From positions 1-8,500 of the forward strand of contig CAZXCE010000361.1 of NCBI GenBank assembly GCA_964639175.1: a stretch of DNA of 8,500 nucleotides, written 5' to 3'. This document shows, piece after piece, positions 1 to 6,693 of this stretch. The notes below the pieces were generated by a model. It was not told the origin of the DNA. It was given only the letters and a program-made list of their open reading frames with translations, and did no database searches. Position 1 is the stretch's first letter. Each line of letters starts with the position of its first letter. A program made the translations under genes and the position numbers. This DNA comes from JACQXX01 sp964639175. GTDB lineage: Bacteria; Acidobacteriota; Blastocatellia; Chloracidobacteriales; Chloracidobacteriaceae.

Positions 1-294
1 TACTGACGTAACGCCATCCTTTTTTCGATGGCCCGGTTTTATCTCCGATAATGTCTATTCTTCATTCTTCACTTCAGCCTCAAAATAGTGACTTGGCGAA
101 ACGTCAGAAGTTGAGTATAGTGGGTTTATCCAACAACTTGGAAGAACTTTGCAGGTTACAGCCACCTAACCTCTCTCAGGGAGACCATTCAACCGGTTTT
201 GTGGGCAGCTTGTTCGTGTTTGAACTGAAGGATTCGTGTCGCGCGATCCTGAGAAACACTTGAACGCCCACGTTGAATATAGAAAGTGGAGTTT
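1..294. other. Gene-free leader region
   Basis: No convincing gene is seen here. The 70-codon frame at 51-263 has no Shine-Dalgarno sequence ahead of its ATG and a low-complexity start. The region holds the 13-32 hairpin and a heptamer doublet, ATTCTTC twice, at 57-70. No clear sigma-70 promoter is visible upstream of the gene at 295. Confidence 0.5.
13..32 (+). terminator. Small hairpin, possible terminator of an upstream gene
   Basis: A perfect 6-bp inverted repeat, GCCATC (13-18) and GATGGC (27-32), encloses an 8-nt loop that contains a T-run. CCGG and four T residues follow. It could end transcription of a gene lying before the window. The stem is short and the T-tract after it is weak, so a chance palindrome is quite possible. 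Confidence 0.25.
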
Positions 295-1050
295 ATGGCT
301 CAAGTTTCTCCGAAACATTTTTACAAGGTGAATATGCGGACGTTTTCGCTGTCTGAAATTCTTCATTATCAACCCAACCTCAATGGGTTCTTGTCGTGGT
401 TTTTGAATGCTGTGGGAATCCAGGTTTTACCGACTTTTGACTTAAAAGTACCACTGCCTGTGCGAGCGGATAGTTTCTTTTGCGAGCCTGGGGAGCTTTC
501 GCATCAAGGGAAGGAGATAATTTCTCCATTGGTCGAAAGTTTTGAACGGCTTGGCTTTGCGGTGATGGGGTATGAAAAAAACACGGGGATTGATCCGAAT
601 TGCCTCGATGCTGCAGGCTGCCACTTGCTTCATCAAAACAGCAGGTACACCGCAAGTGTGCTTTTTCTTCACTCGGTTGAAGCACCAGAACCCCACTTTG
701 TGACACTGAATATCGGTTGCCTTGATTCAGAAAATCACTCATTTTCGGTGCATAACCACCCGCTGGCTTTTGACTTCTTTGCCGCGAAAACACTGAAATC
801 CACCTGTACAGTGGTTCAGACACGCTCCCCCTTTGAACTTTTTCGAGAATTTGAATCAAAGGTTCAGCGTAGACTGAATTTCTCAACCCTTCAATTCATT
901 CGCAACTCACATCATTTTGCTCAAATGACTGAAGCCCGAAGCGAAACGGTCTTAAACGAAGGATTACGCCTTGGCCGGTTTATTCCAATGACCGAAATCG
1001 AGGTCCAGGAACTCAAGCGAAAACATAGCTGGCGGTATGCTCAGGCGTAA
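295..1050 (+). CDS. Hypothetical soluble protein, 251 aa
   Basis: I do not recognise the family. The product is 251 aa from ATG 295 and shows no signal peptide, membrane segment or repeats, so it is probably cytoplasmic. It has several Cys and many His residues, including an N-C-L-D-A-A-G-C-H-L-L-H stretch in the middle, but no spacing that matches a metal site I know. The C-terminal third is charged and looks helical. Base composition appears AT-richer than the genes downstream, which may mean different ancestry. The start is uncertain: GTG 286 is also in frame but has nothing like a ribosome binding site, whereas ATG 295 has GGAG at 288-291, though only 3 nt away. The even, protein-like composition over 250 codons supports a real gene. 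It is separated by 255 bp from the next gene, so it is probably not in that operon. Confidence 0.75.
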   Translation: MAQVSPKHFYKVNMRTFSLSEILHYQPNLNGFLSWFLNAVGIQVLPTFDLKVPLPVRADSFFCEPGELSHQGKEIISPLVESFERLGFAVMGYEKNTGIDPNCLDAAGCHLLHQNSRYTASVLFLHSVEAPEPHFVTLNIGCLDSENHSFSVHNHPLAFDFFAAKTLKSTCTVVQTRSPFELFREFESKVQRRLNFSTLQFIRNSHHFAQMTEARSETVLNEGLRLGRFIPMTEIEVQELKRKHSWRYAQA

Positions 1051-1081
1051 TCGAAGCAGAGAGAACGTGTTAGACCAATTT

Positions 1082-1112
1082 GGGCTGAGGGTATCGGGCT
1101 AAGGGCTGAGGG
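1082..1112 (+). repeat. Heptamer GGG-phased repeat (G-quadruplex motif)
   Basis: Five GGG runs start at 1082, 1089, 1096, 1103 and 1110, exactly 7 bp apart. The 4-nt loops between them are CTGA, TATC, CTAA and CTGA. The unit is therefore close to GGGCTGA. The pattern G3N4 repeated five times fits the standard G-quadruplex motif on the + strand, in the untranslated spacer between two co-directional genes. It resembles heptanucleotide STRR repeats known from cyanobacteria in period, not in identity. Any function is unknown. Confidence 0.7.
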
Positions 1113-1230
1113 AAATACAGCATTTTCAATATTTTAGCCTTTTCATCATGCGGGAATCTTTTTCCAAAACAGTGTGACGCACCAAAAAATTGTAATAAGG
1201 CTCAAAATTTTGCATTCAGCCTTTTGACAT

Positions 1231-1244
1231 ACTCACAACTCACA
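1231..1244 (+). repeat. Heptamer doublet ACTCACA x2
   Basis: Two perfect adjacent copies of ACTCACA lie 60 bp before the DUF3857 gene. They may belong to the same class of 7-bp slippage repeats seen elsewhere in the window, but a two-copy repeat can occur by chance. Confidence 0.35.
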
Positions 1245-1291
1245 GCAAGAAGTTACGGTCACTCGCCCACAGCGCGAACCTACAATGTTAG

Positions 1292-1299
1292 AAAGAGGA
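1292..1299 (+). promoter_or_regulatory. Shine-Dalgarno that decides the start at 1306
   Basis: AAAGAGGA ends 6 nt before ATG 1306. Two other in-frame ATGs compete: 1285 has no purine-rich site upstream, and 1300 directly abuts the site with no spacer. The binding site therefore picks 1306, which also gives a cleaner signal peptide. Confidence 0.7.
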
Positions 1300-1305
1300 A
1301 TGGAT

Positions 1306-3276
1306 ATGGCACCACTTCGAACAGGCATCGGAGCCCTGATGTGCTTCGTGTTTCTTTTCCTGGGTACTTCGCTGGTCAAAGCGGAAGATTGGAAACCAAT
1401 TGAACCGGCGCACCTGGCGCTCAAGGCCCCACTCGTTGATTCAGGCGCGGATGCTGAAGCGATCTTTTGGGAAGTTCGAGTCAATGATTCCGAAACTGAC
1501 CCAACCTTTGACCACTACATCCGGATTAAGGTCTTTACTGAGCGCGGGGTTGAAAAACAATCCAAAATTGACATCATCTACCCTGACAAAATCAGGATCC
1601 GTGGCATTTCAGGCAGGACAATTCAGCCTGATGGCTCAATTCAAGAACTCAAAAAAGACGGAATTTTTGAGCGAACCGTTATCAAAGCGAATAAAACCCG
1701 GTTCAAAGCCAGGTCATTTACCCTGCCAGGTGTCAAAATTGGCTCGATTATCGAGTATAAATGGAGCGAGAGTCGGCCCAGCGGCTTTGCTGATAATGTC
1801 CCGTTGCGCTTTCAGCGGGATATTCCCTGCCAGAGTGTCAGTTATCTGATCAAACCGTGGAGTGACCGCAATTCCAATATCAAAATGCGCTCGATTGTGT
1901 TTAATGGGCCGGAAGCCAGCTTTGATAAGGGAAACTTTGGCTTTACCCGGATTTCGATGAAAAACCGCCCGGCAGTCATTGAAGAACCGATGATGCCGCC
2001 AGATGATGAAATTGAAAACTGGATGTTGCTCTATTACACAGAGTTAGGCGACTACACCCCAGAAAAGTACTGGAAAGATATGAGCCGCCGGCTCTATGAC
2101 GTAACGCGCGGGTATATCAAACCCAACGATGAAGTCAAACAACTGGCCGCTTCGCTGGTGGCTGGTATACCGACACCGGAACAAAAAATTGAGAAGTTGT
2201 TCTGGTACTGCCGGACAAAAGTCAAAAACACAACCTATGAAGACCTGCCCAATGAGGACAAGCTCAAAGAAAACAAATCGCCAGGCAATACTTTGAAAAA
2301 TGGATATGGCGATGCGGCAGACATTAACTATCTCTTTGGGGCAATGTGCGCGGCAGCCGGGCTCGACCCTCGGGTGGCGTTGGTGCCAGACCGAGGCCAG
2401 AAGTTTTTTGATATGAGCCATACCCTTTTCTTTATGGAGCAGATCGTGATTGCCATCCGGGTTGGAGCAAACTGGCAATTTCTAGATCCTGGTACCAGCT
2501 ATGTTCCGGTCGGAATGCGAAAGTGGCAGGGAGAAGGGACCCAGGCGCTGATTTTGGATGAAAAAGAGTCAAAGTTTGTTATGACCAACCCGTCGCCAAC
2601 CGCGAACTCCAGTTATATCAGAAACGCCAAACTCGAACTGTCTGAAGACGGCACCCTCGAAGGCGATATTCGGATTGTGCTGACCGGGCACGTGGCTTCA
2701 GAAGAAAAGTTGTCGCTGGCGAAGGAATCTCCCGCCGATCAGGAAAAAGAGGTTTTGAGCGACATCAAAAAGCGGATGCAAACCGCAGAATGCACCGATT
2801 TGAAAATTGAGCACCTGGATATGACCGACCAGCCAGTGGTGTACAGCTTTCACGTCAAGATTCCAGGGTATGCTCAACGTACCGGGAAACGGTTATTTAT
2901 CAAGCCAATGTTTTTCCAGTACAACGAGCCGGTGCTTTTTACCAACCCCCAGCGAAACTACTCGGTCTACTTTCATTATGGCTGGGCTGAAGATGATACG
3001 ATTGAACTCAAGCTGCCTGCAGGTTTTGAACTCGAAGGCGCCCAGTCACCGGGTGGAATCAGCTTTGGTCAGGTCGGTGGATACGAAGCCAAATTGTCCA
3101 GAACTCAGGATGGCTCAAAAATCTTTCTGAAACGAAAACTCACGTTTGGAAATGATGGAATGATCCTGTTTCCCAAGGATTCCTACCCTCAGTTGAAGGT
3201 GATCTTTGAAAAAATCCATCAGTTTGACGACTACTCCTTGACGCTCAAACAGGCTCAGGCTGCTTCAAATCAGTAA
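1306..3276 (+). CDS. Exported DUF3857 / transglutaminase-like protein lacking the catalytic Cys
   Basis: Predicted exported protein of 656 aa. A signal peptide is visible at residues 1-26: Arg5, a hydrophobic core, then V-K-A before E27. A DUF3857 domain spans roughly 60-215 (I-R-I-K-V-F-T-E-R-G, then L-P-G-V-K-I-G-S-I-I-E-Y). A transglutaminase-like fold spans about 275-395, followed by a beta-rich C-terminal region. In enzymes of this superfamily the nucleophile sits in a G-D-C-K-D type motif. Here the aligned motif is G-D-A-A-D-I-N, with Ala337 in the Cys position, while His372 (M-S-H-T-L) and Asp394 (F-L-D-P-G) remain. It is therefore probably not an active transglutaminase or peptidase. 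From memory, a GN-x-ADINLLL variant is common in DUF3857 proteins of Bacteroidota, so this may be a subfamily trait and not recent decay. The paralogue downstream begins 33 bp after this stop and keeps the full triad, so the two likely form an operon and may act together in the periplasm. Substrate unknown. Confidence 0.9.
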   Translation: MAPLRTGIGALMCFVFLFLGTSLVKAEDWKPIEPAHLALKAPLVDSGADAEAIFWEVRVNDSETDPTFDHYIRIKVFTERGVEKQSKIDIIYPDKIRIRGISGRTIQPDGSIQELKKDGIFERTVIKANKTRFKARSFTLPGVKIGSIIEYKWSESRPSGFADNVPLRFQRDIPCQSVSYLIKPWSDRNSNIKMRSIVFNGPEASFDKGNFGFTRISMKNRPAVIEEPMMPPDDEIENWMLLYYTELGDYTPEKYWKDMSRRLYDVTRGYIKPNDEVKQLAASLVAGIPTPEQKIEKLFWYCRTKVKNTTYEDLPNEDKLKENKSPGNTLKNGYGDAADINYLFGAMCAAAGLDPRVALVPDRGQKFFDMSHTLFFMEQIVIAIRVGANWQFLDPGTSYVPVGMRKWQGEGTQALILDEKESKFVMTNPSPTANSSYIRNAKLELSEDGTLEGDIRIVLTGHVASEEKLSLAKESPADQEKEVLSDIKKRMQTAECTDLKIEHLDMTDQPVVYSFHVKIPGYAQRTGKRLFIKPMFFQYNEPVLFTNPQRNYSVYFHYGWAEDDTIELKLPAGFELEGAQSPGGISFGQVGGYEAKLSRTQDGSKIFLKRKLTFGNDGMILFPKDSYPQLKVIFEKIHQFDDYSLTLKQAQAASNQ

Positions 3277-3293
3277 TGTGTGTCCATAGACAT

Positions 3294-3300
3294 AAGGAGA
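3294..3300 (+). promoter_or_regulatory. Strong Shine-Dalgarno that decides the start at 3310
   Basis: AAGGAGA ends 9 nt before ATG 3310. An in-frame GTG at 3280 would place this site inside the coding sequence and put charged residues ahead of the signal peptide, so 3310 is the better start. Confidence 0.8.
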
Positions 3301-3309
3301 AACGCCGAC

Positions 3310-5277
3310 ATGTTGACCCGCTTTTTGGTGTGTTTCGGATTGCTTCTTGGGTGTTCCTTTTCGGTGCTGGCCGGAGATGAGCCGCCGGCATGGCTTCGCC
3401 AGGCTGCGGCGATTCCCCCGCCGCTTCTGGTAAAAGGTGCGCCAGCCGTGGTCTTGATTGACGAGTCCCGGATCACCATTGATGACCAGGGAAAAGTCGT
3501 CCAGGCCCACTCATATGCCATCCGGTTGCTTACCCGCGATGGCCGAGATTATGCCCTGGCGCGCGAAGTATTTAATGCCGACAGCGAGAAAATTCGTGAA
3601 CTTCGAGCCTGGTTGATGAAACCAACCGGCGAGGTGATCAAATATGACAAAAAAGAAATCGTCGAACTGGCCATGGTTGACAACGACATTTACAACGAAG
3701 CCCGTGTGAAAATGATTTCACCCGGAGTTGAGGCTGATGCCGGGTGTGTCTTCGGGTTTGAATCAATTACCGAACAGAATTCGGTGTTTTCTCAATTTAT
3801 CTGGGACTTTCAGCATCGGTTGCCGGTGGTGGCGTCACGGTGTTCGCTGACCACGCCGGCAGGGTGGAGAACCGAAAGTGTGATGTTTAATCACGCCAAA
3901 GTTGAACCACGTACTTCGGGCACCACCACGACCTGGGAACTGACCGGGCTGCCGGGGTTGCCCTCCGAGCCAGCCAGCCCGGAAGTCACCACTATGGCCC
4001 CGCGTATCGCCATCAGCGTTTTTCCGCCTGCTGGAAGTAGCTCTGGTTCGTTGCGGACGTTTGCAAGCTGGTCAGATGTTTCGCGCTACCTTTCAGAACT
4101 GTGCGACCCGCAAGCTGCTGTGACAGATGTGATTACCACCAAAGCCCGAGAGGTCACAGCGGGTGCCAAAACCGAACAGGAACGCATTGCCGCCATTGCC
4201 CGGTTTGCCCAGAAAATTCGCTATATTTCGATCCAGATTGGCGTCGGACGTGGCGGTGGATACCGACCGCATGCGGCTCAGGACGTCCTGACCAAAGCCT
4301 ATGGCGACTGCAAAGACAAAGCCAACCTGATGCGGGCGATGCTCAAAGCCATCAATATCCCAGCCTATCCGGTGGTGATTTATGCGGGTGATCCAACCTA
4401 TGTCCGTGAAGAATGGCCGTCTCCGCATCAATTTAACCATTGTATTGTTGGGGTGAAAGTCTCGGACGAAACCAAATTGGAAACCGTCGTCCAGCACCCA
4501 GGTCTGGGCCGGATTTTAATTTTCGACCCAACTGACGAGTTCACTCCGATTGGCGACCTGCCGCAACACGAACAGGGGAGCCTGGCGCTGGTGGTGGCGG
4601 GTGAGGCTGGGGCCTTGCTGCGAATGCCGCAGACACCTCCTGAAGCCAATAGCACCGACCGAACCACGCAGGTCAAAATGTCAAACACCGGTGCTGCCCA
4701 GGCCAGTTTGATTGAACTGGCCAGCGGTCAGGCTGCGGTTGAGTATCGCGGAGAATTTCGCAGCCAGCCACTGTCTGAATATCAAAAAATTATCGAATCC
4801 TGGATCGGCGGCACGTTTTCAGGTGCCAGTGTGGCCAGTGTCAAACCAAATGACGATCCATCCGTCGGGAAATTCCAGTTGCATTTAGAGTTTACGGCGC
4901 CGAATTTTGGGCAACTGGTGCAGGGGAAACTATTGATGTTCAAACCGGCCATGCTGACCCTGACCAAAAAATATCGGCTGACCAATCAGTTCCGAATACA
5001 CCCGGTTGTCATTGAACCGGAAAGCTTTCGGGAAACAGCAACGTTTCACGTCCCAGAGGGGTTTGCCGTCGATGAAATCCCTGACCCGATCAAGCTCGAG
5101 GCCCCGTTTGGAAGCTATACCGCGACCTGCGAAGTCAAAGGCACGGAAATTCGCTATTCGCGATCATTGCTCCTGAAATCCAGCACGGTCCCGGCCTCTG
5201 ACTACGAAGCCGTGAAAGGATTTTTTACAAAGGTCAAAACCGCTGAACAATCAGCCGTGGTGTTGATTGCGAAGTAA
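3310..5277 (+). CDS. Exported DUF3857 / transglutaminase-like protein with intact triad
   Basis: Predicted exported protein of 655 aa and paralogue of the preceding gene. The signal peptide covers residues 1-21 (Arg4, hydrophobic core, S-V-L-A before G22). L-L-G-C at 12-15 is a weak lipobox, so lipidation at Cys15 is possible but less likely. The DUF3857 domain occupies about 40-200 (S-Y-A-I-R-L-L-T-R-D-G onward). The transglutaminase-like core lies at about 285-410. It carries R-Y-I-S-I-Q-I-G-V-G, then G-D-C-K-D-K-A with Cys334, then F-N-H-C-I with His377, then I-F-D-P-T-D with Asp406, which is the complete catalytic triad layout. A beta-rich C-terminal region follows. Such proteins are periplasmic or outer-membrane-facing in diderms. 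The substrate, and whether the reaction is hydrolysis or transfer, are not known for the family. The 33-bp gap to the gene upstream and the strong ribosome site support cotranscription. G+C appears higher than in that gene. Confidence 0.92.
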   Translation: MLTRFLVCFGLLLGCSFSVLAGDEPPAWLRQAAAIPPPLLVKGAPAVVLIDESRITIDDQGKVVQAHSYAIRLLTRDGRDYALAREVFNADSEKIRELRAWLMKPTGEVIKYDKKEIVELAMVDNDIYNEARVKMISPGVEADAGCVFGFESITEQNSVFSQFIWDFQHRLPVVASRCSLTTPAGWRTESVMFNHAKVEPRTSGTTTTWELTGLPGLPSEPASPEVTTMAPRIAISVFPPAGSSSGSLRTFASWSDVSRYLSELCDPQAAVTDVITTKAREVTAGAKTEQERIAAIARFAQKIRYISIQIGVGRGGGYRPHAAQDVLTKAYGDCKDKANLMRAMLKAINIPAYPVVIYAGDPTYVREEWPSPHQFNHCIVGVKVSDETKLETVVQHPGLGRILIFDPTDEFTPIGDLPQHEQGSLALVVAGEAGALLRMPQTPPEANSTDRTTQVKMSNTGAAQASLIELASGQAAVEYRGEFRSQPLSEYQKIIESWIGGTFSGASVASVKPNDDPSVGKFQLHLEFTAPNFGQLVQGKLLMFKPAMLTLTKKYRLTNQFRIHPVVIEPESFRETATFHVPEGFAVDEIPDPIKLEAPFGSYTATCEVKGTEIRYSRSLLLKSSTVPASDYEAVKGFFTKVKTAEQSAVVLIAK

Positions 5278-5313
5278 ATACTACCGAGGCGGCTTCAACT
5301 ACTTCGGATCAGA

Positions 5314-5340
5314 CCCTGAACCCTGAACCCTGAACCCTAT
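5314..5340 (-). repeat. Heptamer array CCCTGAA (G-quadruplex motif on the - strand)
   Basis: Three perfect CCCTGAA units at 5314-5334 are followed by a degenerate fourth, CCCTAT. On the - strand this reads as four GGG runs separated by identical 4-nt TTCA loops, a textbook G-quadruplex pattern. CCC GATA CCC at 5370-5379 continues the pattern in degenerate form and in the same 7-bp phase. It sits 36 bp after the stop of the DUF3857 gene. Confidence 0.8.
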
Positions 5341-5367
5341 GTGTTTCAATCTCTTGTGGTTCGATTG

Positions 5368-5384
5368 AGCCCGATACCCTCAGC
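5368..5384 (-). repeat. 17-bp exact inverted copy of 1084-1100
   Basis: The - strand here reads GCTGAGGGTATCGGGCT, identical over 17 bp to 1084-1100 on the + strand. An exact 17-mer match in an 8.5-kb window is not expected by chance. It suggests that the two heptamer-type arrays share an origin and are dispersed in the genome in both orientations. Confidence 0.7.
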
Positions 5385-5393
5385 TCCAAATGG

Positions 5394-5509
5394 TAAGTAC
5401 CTCACCGAAAATTTCCAGACATTTTAACCACGGAAACCACGGAAAACACGGAAGAAAATCAAGCACTTACCAAACTCAATATCTCAGGAAACTTTTGACA
5501 AGGTACTTA
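5394..5509 (-). mobile_element. MITE-like element, copy A (116 bp)
   Basis: The ends are inverted repeats of about 22 bp: TAAGTACCTCACCGAAAA at the left, and the reverse complement of the right end begins TAAGTACCTTGTCAAAAG (about 17 of 22 positions agree). Read on the - strand it aligns along its whole length with copy B at 6541-6647, at roughly 80% identity judged by eye. Both copies begin with TA and end with TA, which would fit TA target duplication as made by IS630/Tc1-mariner transposases. There is no coding capacity, so movement would need a transposase supplied elsewhere. An internal copy of the end motif occurs at 5464-5472. The element lies 30 bp before the DUF4349 start. Confidence 0.6.
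5428..5454 (+). repeat. 9-bp tandem repeat inside element A
   Basis: Three 9-bp units, CCACGGAAA, CCACGGAAA and ACACGGAAG, lie end to end. Copy B has about one unit fewer, which accounts for the 116 versus 107 bp lengths. Confidence 0.65.
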
Positions 5510-5539
5510 TAAGTTCAACCTGGAAGGAAGTTTTGTCCA

Positions 5540-6406
5540 ATGATTGCGAAATTGAAAAAAGGCTTTGTCTGGTTGGGGATGGGATTTGTTGTGCTGTTTG
5601 CGGCTCGCCTGGGCTATGGATATCTGTCCGGCCCCACTGTCTCGTTTCCGCCAGGCACCCCAAATCAGGAATTTCAAGCCTCCGCCCGGAACTACGCCAG
5701 CGAAAAAGTGGACAAGGGGGCCGGTCAACTGGCGGCCACCGATCAAAAATATGAAAAAATTGCTTCCCTCAATTCACTCACCCGTCACTTTGATCAGGAT
5801 GAAACCAGGGTTCGAACCCTGGTCAAGGACCAGCGCGGCCTGATCCAGTTTGAACAACGATTTGGTCTGGCTGGAAATCGCCGCTTGAATCTGGTGATTG
5901 GCGTCCCTCCCGAACAATTTGACACGGCCATTGAAAAGATCCAGGTGATTGGCACTATCACTTCAATTCGGATTGATAAAACTGACAAAACCAACGAATA
6001 CAAGAGCCTCAACGCCAAAAAAGCTTCGTTGGAAAAGACGATTCAGGGACTGACCGCTCTGAAAGGACGGAGCGGGCAAATTGATGAATTGATCAACTTG
6101 GAGAGTAAAATTCTGGAGATCGAAAACGAGATCCAGTCGCTGGGCGTGACGCTGGGTGAATTTGACGAGGAGAACGAATTTTGCACCATCAGATTCAGCC
6201 TTCTGGAAGAAACCGCCCGGGTGAGTTCAATTTCTCTGACCCACCGGCTGAAAGTTGCCTTTTATTGGACGGTTCAATATTACGCCATACTGCTGGCTTC
6301 ATTATGTAGCGGGTCGCTGCTGATTTTGGCCGTCGTCACCCTGGCTGAAAAACTCAAATGGCTGCCAGCGTTGATTGACAGGATGGATAAGCAGGGCCAG
6401 GACTGA
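5540..6406 (+). CDS. DUF4349 domain membrane protein, 288 aa
   Basis: Predicted membrane-anchored envelope protein; the biochemical role of DUF4349 proteins is not established. Residues 8-30 form an N-terminal hydrophobic segment after a K-rich start. The DUF4349 region covers about 85-225. It contains L-N-L-V-I-G-V-P-P-E-Q-F-D at 116-128, then I-G-T-I-T-S-I-R-I, then N-E-Y-K-S-L-N in the place of the usual D-V-T-x-x-Y-x-D-L stretch, then a coiled coil (about 153-205), then F-C-T-I-R-F-S-L-L-E. A second membrane helix lies at about 244-268, with a short basic tail. Long soluble part between two helices, helix at the C-terminus and overall length all fit the family. The start has AAGGAAG at 5524-5530, 9 nt upstream. 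The gene stands alone between two spacers and is bracketed by inverted MITE-like copies A and B. That could reflect simple repeat accumulation or past movement of the segment. Confidence 0.85.
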   Translation: MIAKLKKGFVWLGMGFVVLFAARLGYGYLSGPTVSFPPGTPNQEFQASARNYASEKVDKGAGQLAATDQKYEKIASLNSLTRHFDQDETRVRTLVKDQRGLIQFEQRFGLAGNRRLNLVIGVPPEQFDTAIEKIQVIGTITSIRIDKTDKTNEYKSLNAKKASLEKTIQGLTALKGRSGQIDELINLESKILEIENEIQSLGVTLGEFDEENEFCTIRFSLLEETARVSSISLTHRLKVAFYWTVQYYAILLASLCSGSLLILAVVTLAEKLKWLPALIDRMDKQGQD

Positions 6407-6540
6407 TTTGAGGGCGATACCACTCGCGGTTTTTGAAGAAGAAACACAAATCCGGGATTGGAGGTGAAAAAACTGGCTTGATTAAAAATGCTTTATTCAG
6501 TTAGGGTTGCAATCCCCAAAATTGTTCATCCAGGGCCCAG

Positions 6541-6647
6541 TAAGTACCCTGCCATAAATTTCTTGGAGATATTGGACCTGGTAAGTACTTGATTCCTCCC
6601 GTGTTTTCTCTGGTTAAAATGCCTGGAAATCTTCGATAAGGTACTTA
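6541..6647 (+). mobile_element. MITE-like element, copy B (107 bp)
   Basis: It is bounded by TAAGTACCCTGCCATAAATT at the left and a right end whose reverse complement begins TAAGTACCTTATCGAAGATT (about 16 of 22 positions agree). It is in the opposite orientation to copy A. An internal TGGTAAGTACTT at 6579-6590 repeats the end motif, and the same internal motif is present in A. This suggests a composite structure: a 70-bp inner unit with its own inverted ends (6579-6649) plus about 38 bp. TA occurs at both outer ends, as in copy A. It ends 53 bp before the TPR gene start. Confidence 0.6.
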
Positions 6648-6687
6648 GAAACCAAAATCAGGCTACCTGTAGAACCGACGGTGGAAT

Positions 6688-6693
6688 AAGGAG
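6688..6693 (+). promoter_or_regulatory. Shine-Dalgarno of the TPR gene
   Basis: AAGGAG lies 7 nt upstream of ATG 6701, an ideal distance. This fixes the start of the long frame that runs to the window end. Confidence 0.8.

Larger units (their letters stand above)
5278..5539. other. Gene-free spacer with repeats
   Basis: These 262 bp contain no plausible gene. They hold the heptamer array at 5314-5340, a 17-bp sequence at 5368-5384 repeated in inverse at 1084-1100, and a MITE-like element at 5394-5509. The element ends 30 bp before the next start codon. No clear terminator for the DUF3857 operon is visible. Confidence 0.6.

Noticed and set aside
51..263. 70-codon open frame on the + strand
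   Set aside because: No ribosome binding site, starts within a low-complexity heptamer stretch, and shows no recognisable protein features.
380..886. 168-codon reverse frame opposite the hypothetical gene
   Set aside because: It overlaps the + strand gene, has a Ser/Gln/Pro-rich composition typical of antisense shadows and has no ribosome site.
1224..1229. TTGACA resembling a -35 box before the DUF3857 operon
   Set aside because: No TATAAT-like hexamer is present 16-19 bp downstream (AAGAAG at 1247), so I cannot support a sigma-70 promoter.
2044..2478. 144-codon reverse frame within the first DUF3857 gene
   Set aside because: Fully inside a well-supported gene, with no ribosome site and no family resemblance; a codon-bias shadow.
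5495..5513. TTGACA and TATAAG at the right end of MITE-like copy A
   Set aside because: The spacing between them is only 7 bp, too short for a sigma-70 promoter.
6414..6434. GCGA/TCGC hairpin followed by five T residues after the DUF4349 gene
   Set aside because: A 4-bp stem is too short for a credible intrinsic terminator.
6489..6593. 34-codon frame starting at ATG 6485-6490 and running into MITE-like copy B
   Set aside because: No Shine-Dalgarno at a usable distance and most of its second half is repeat sequence.
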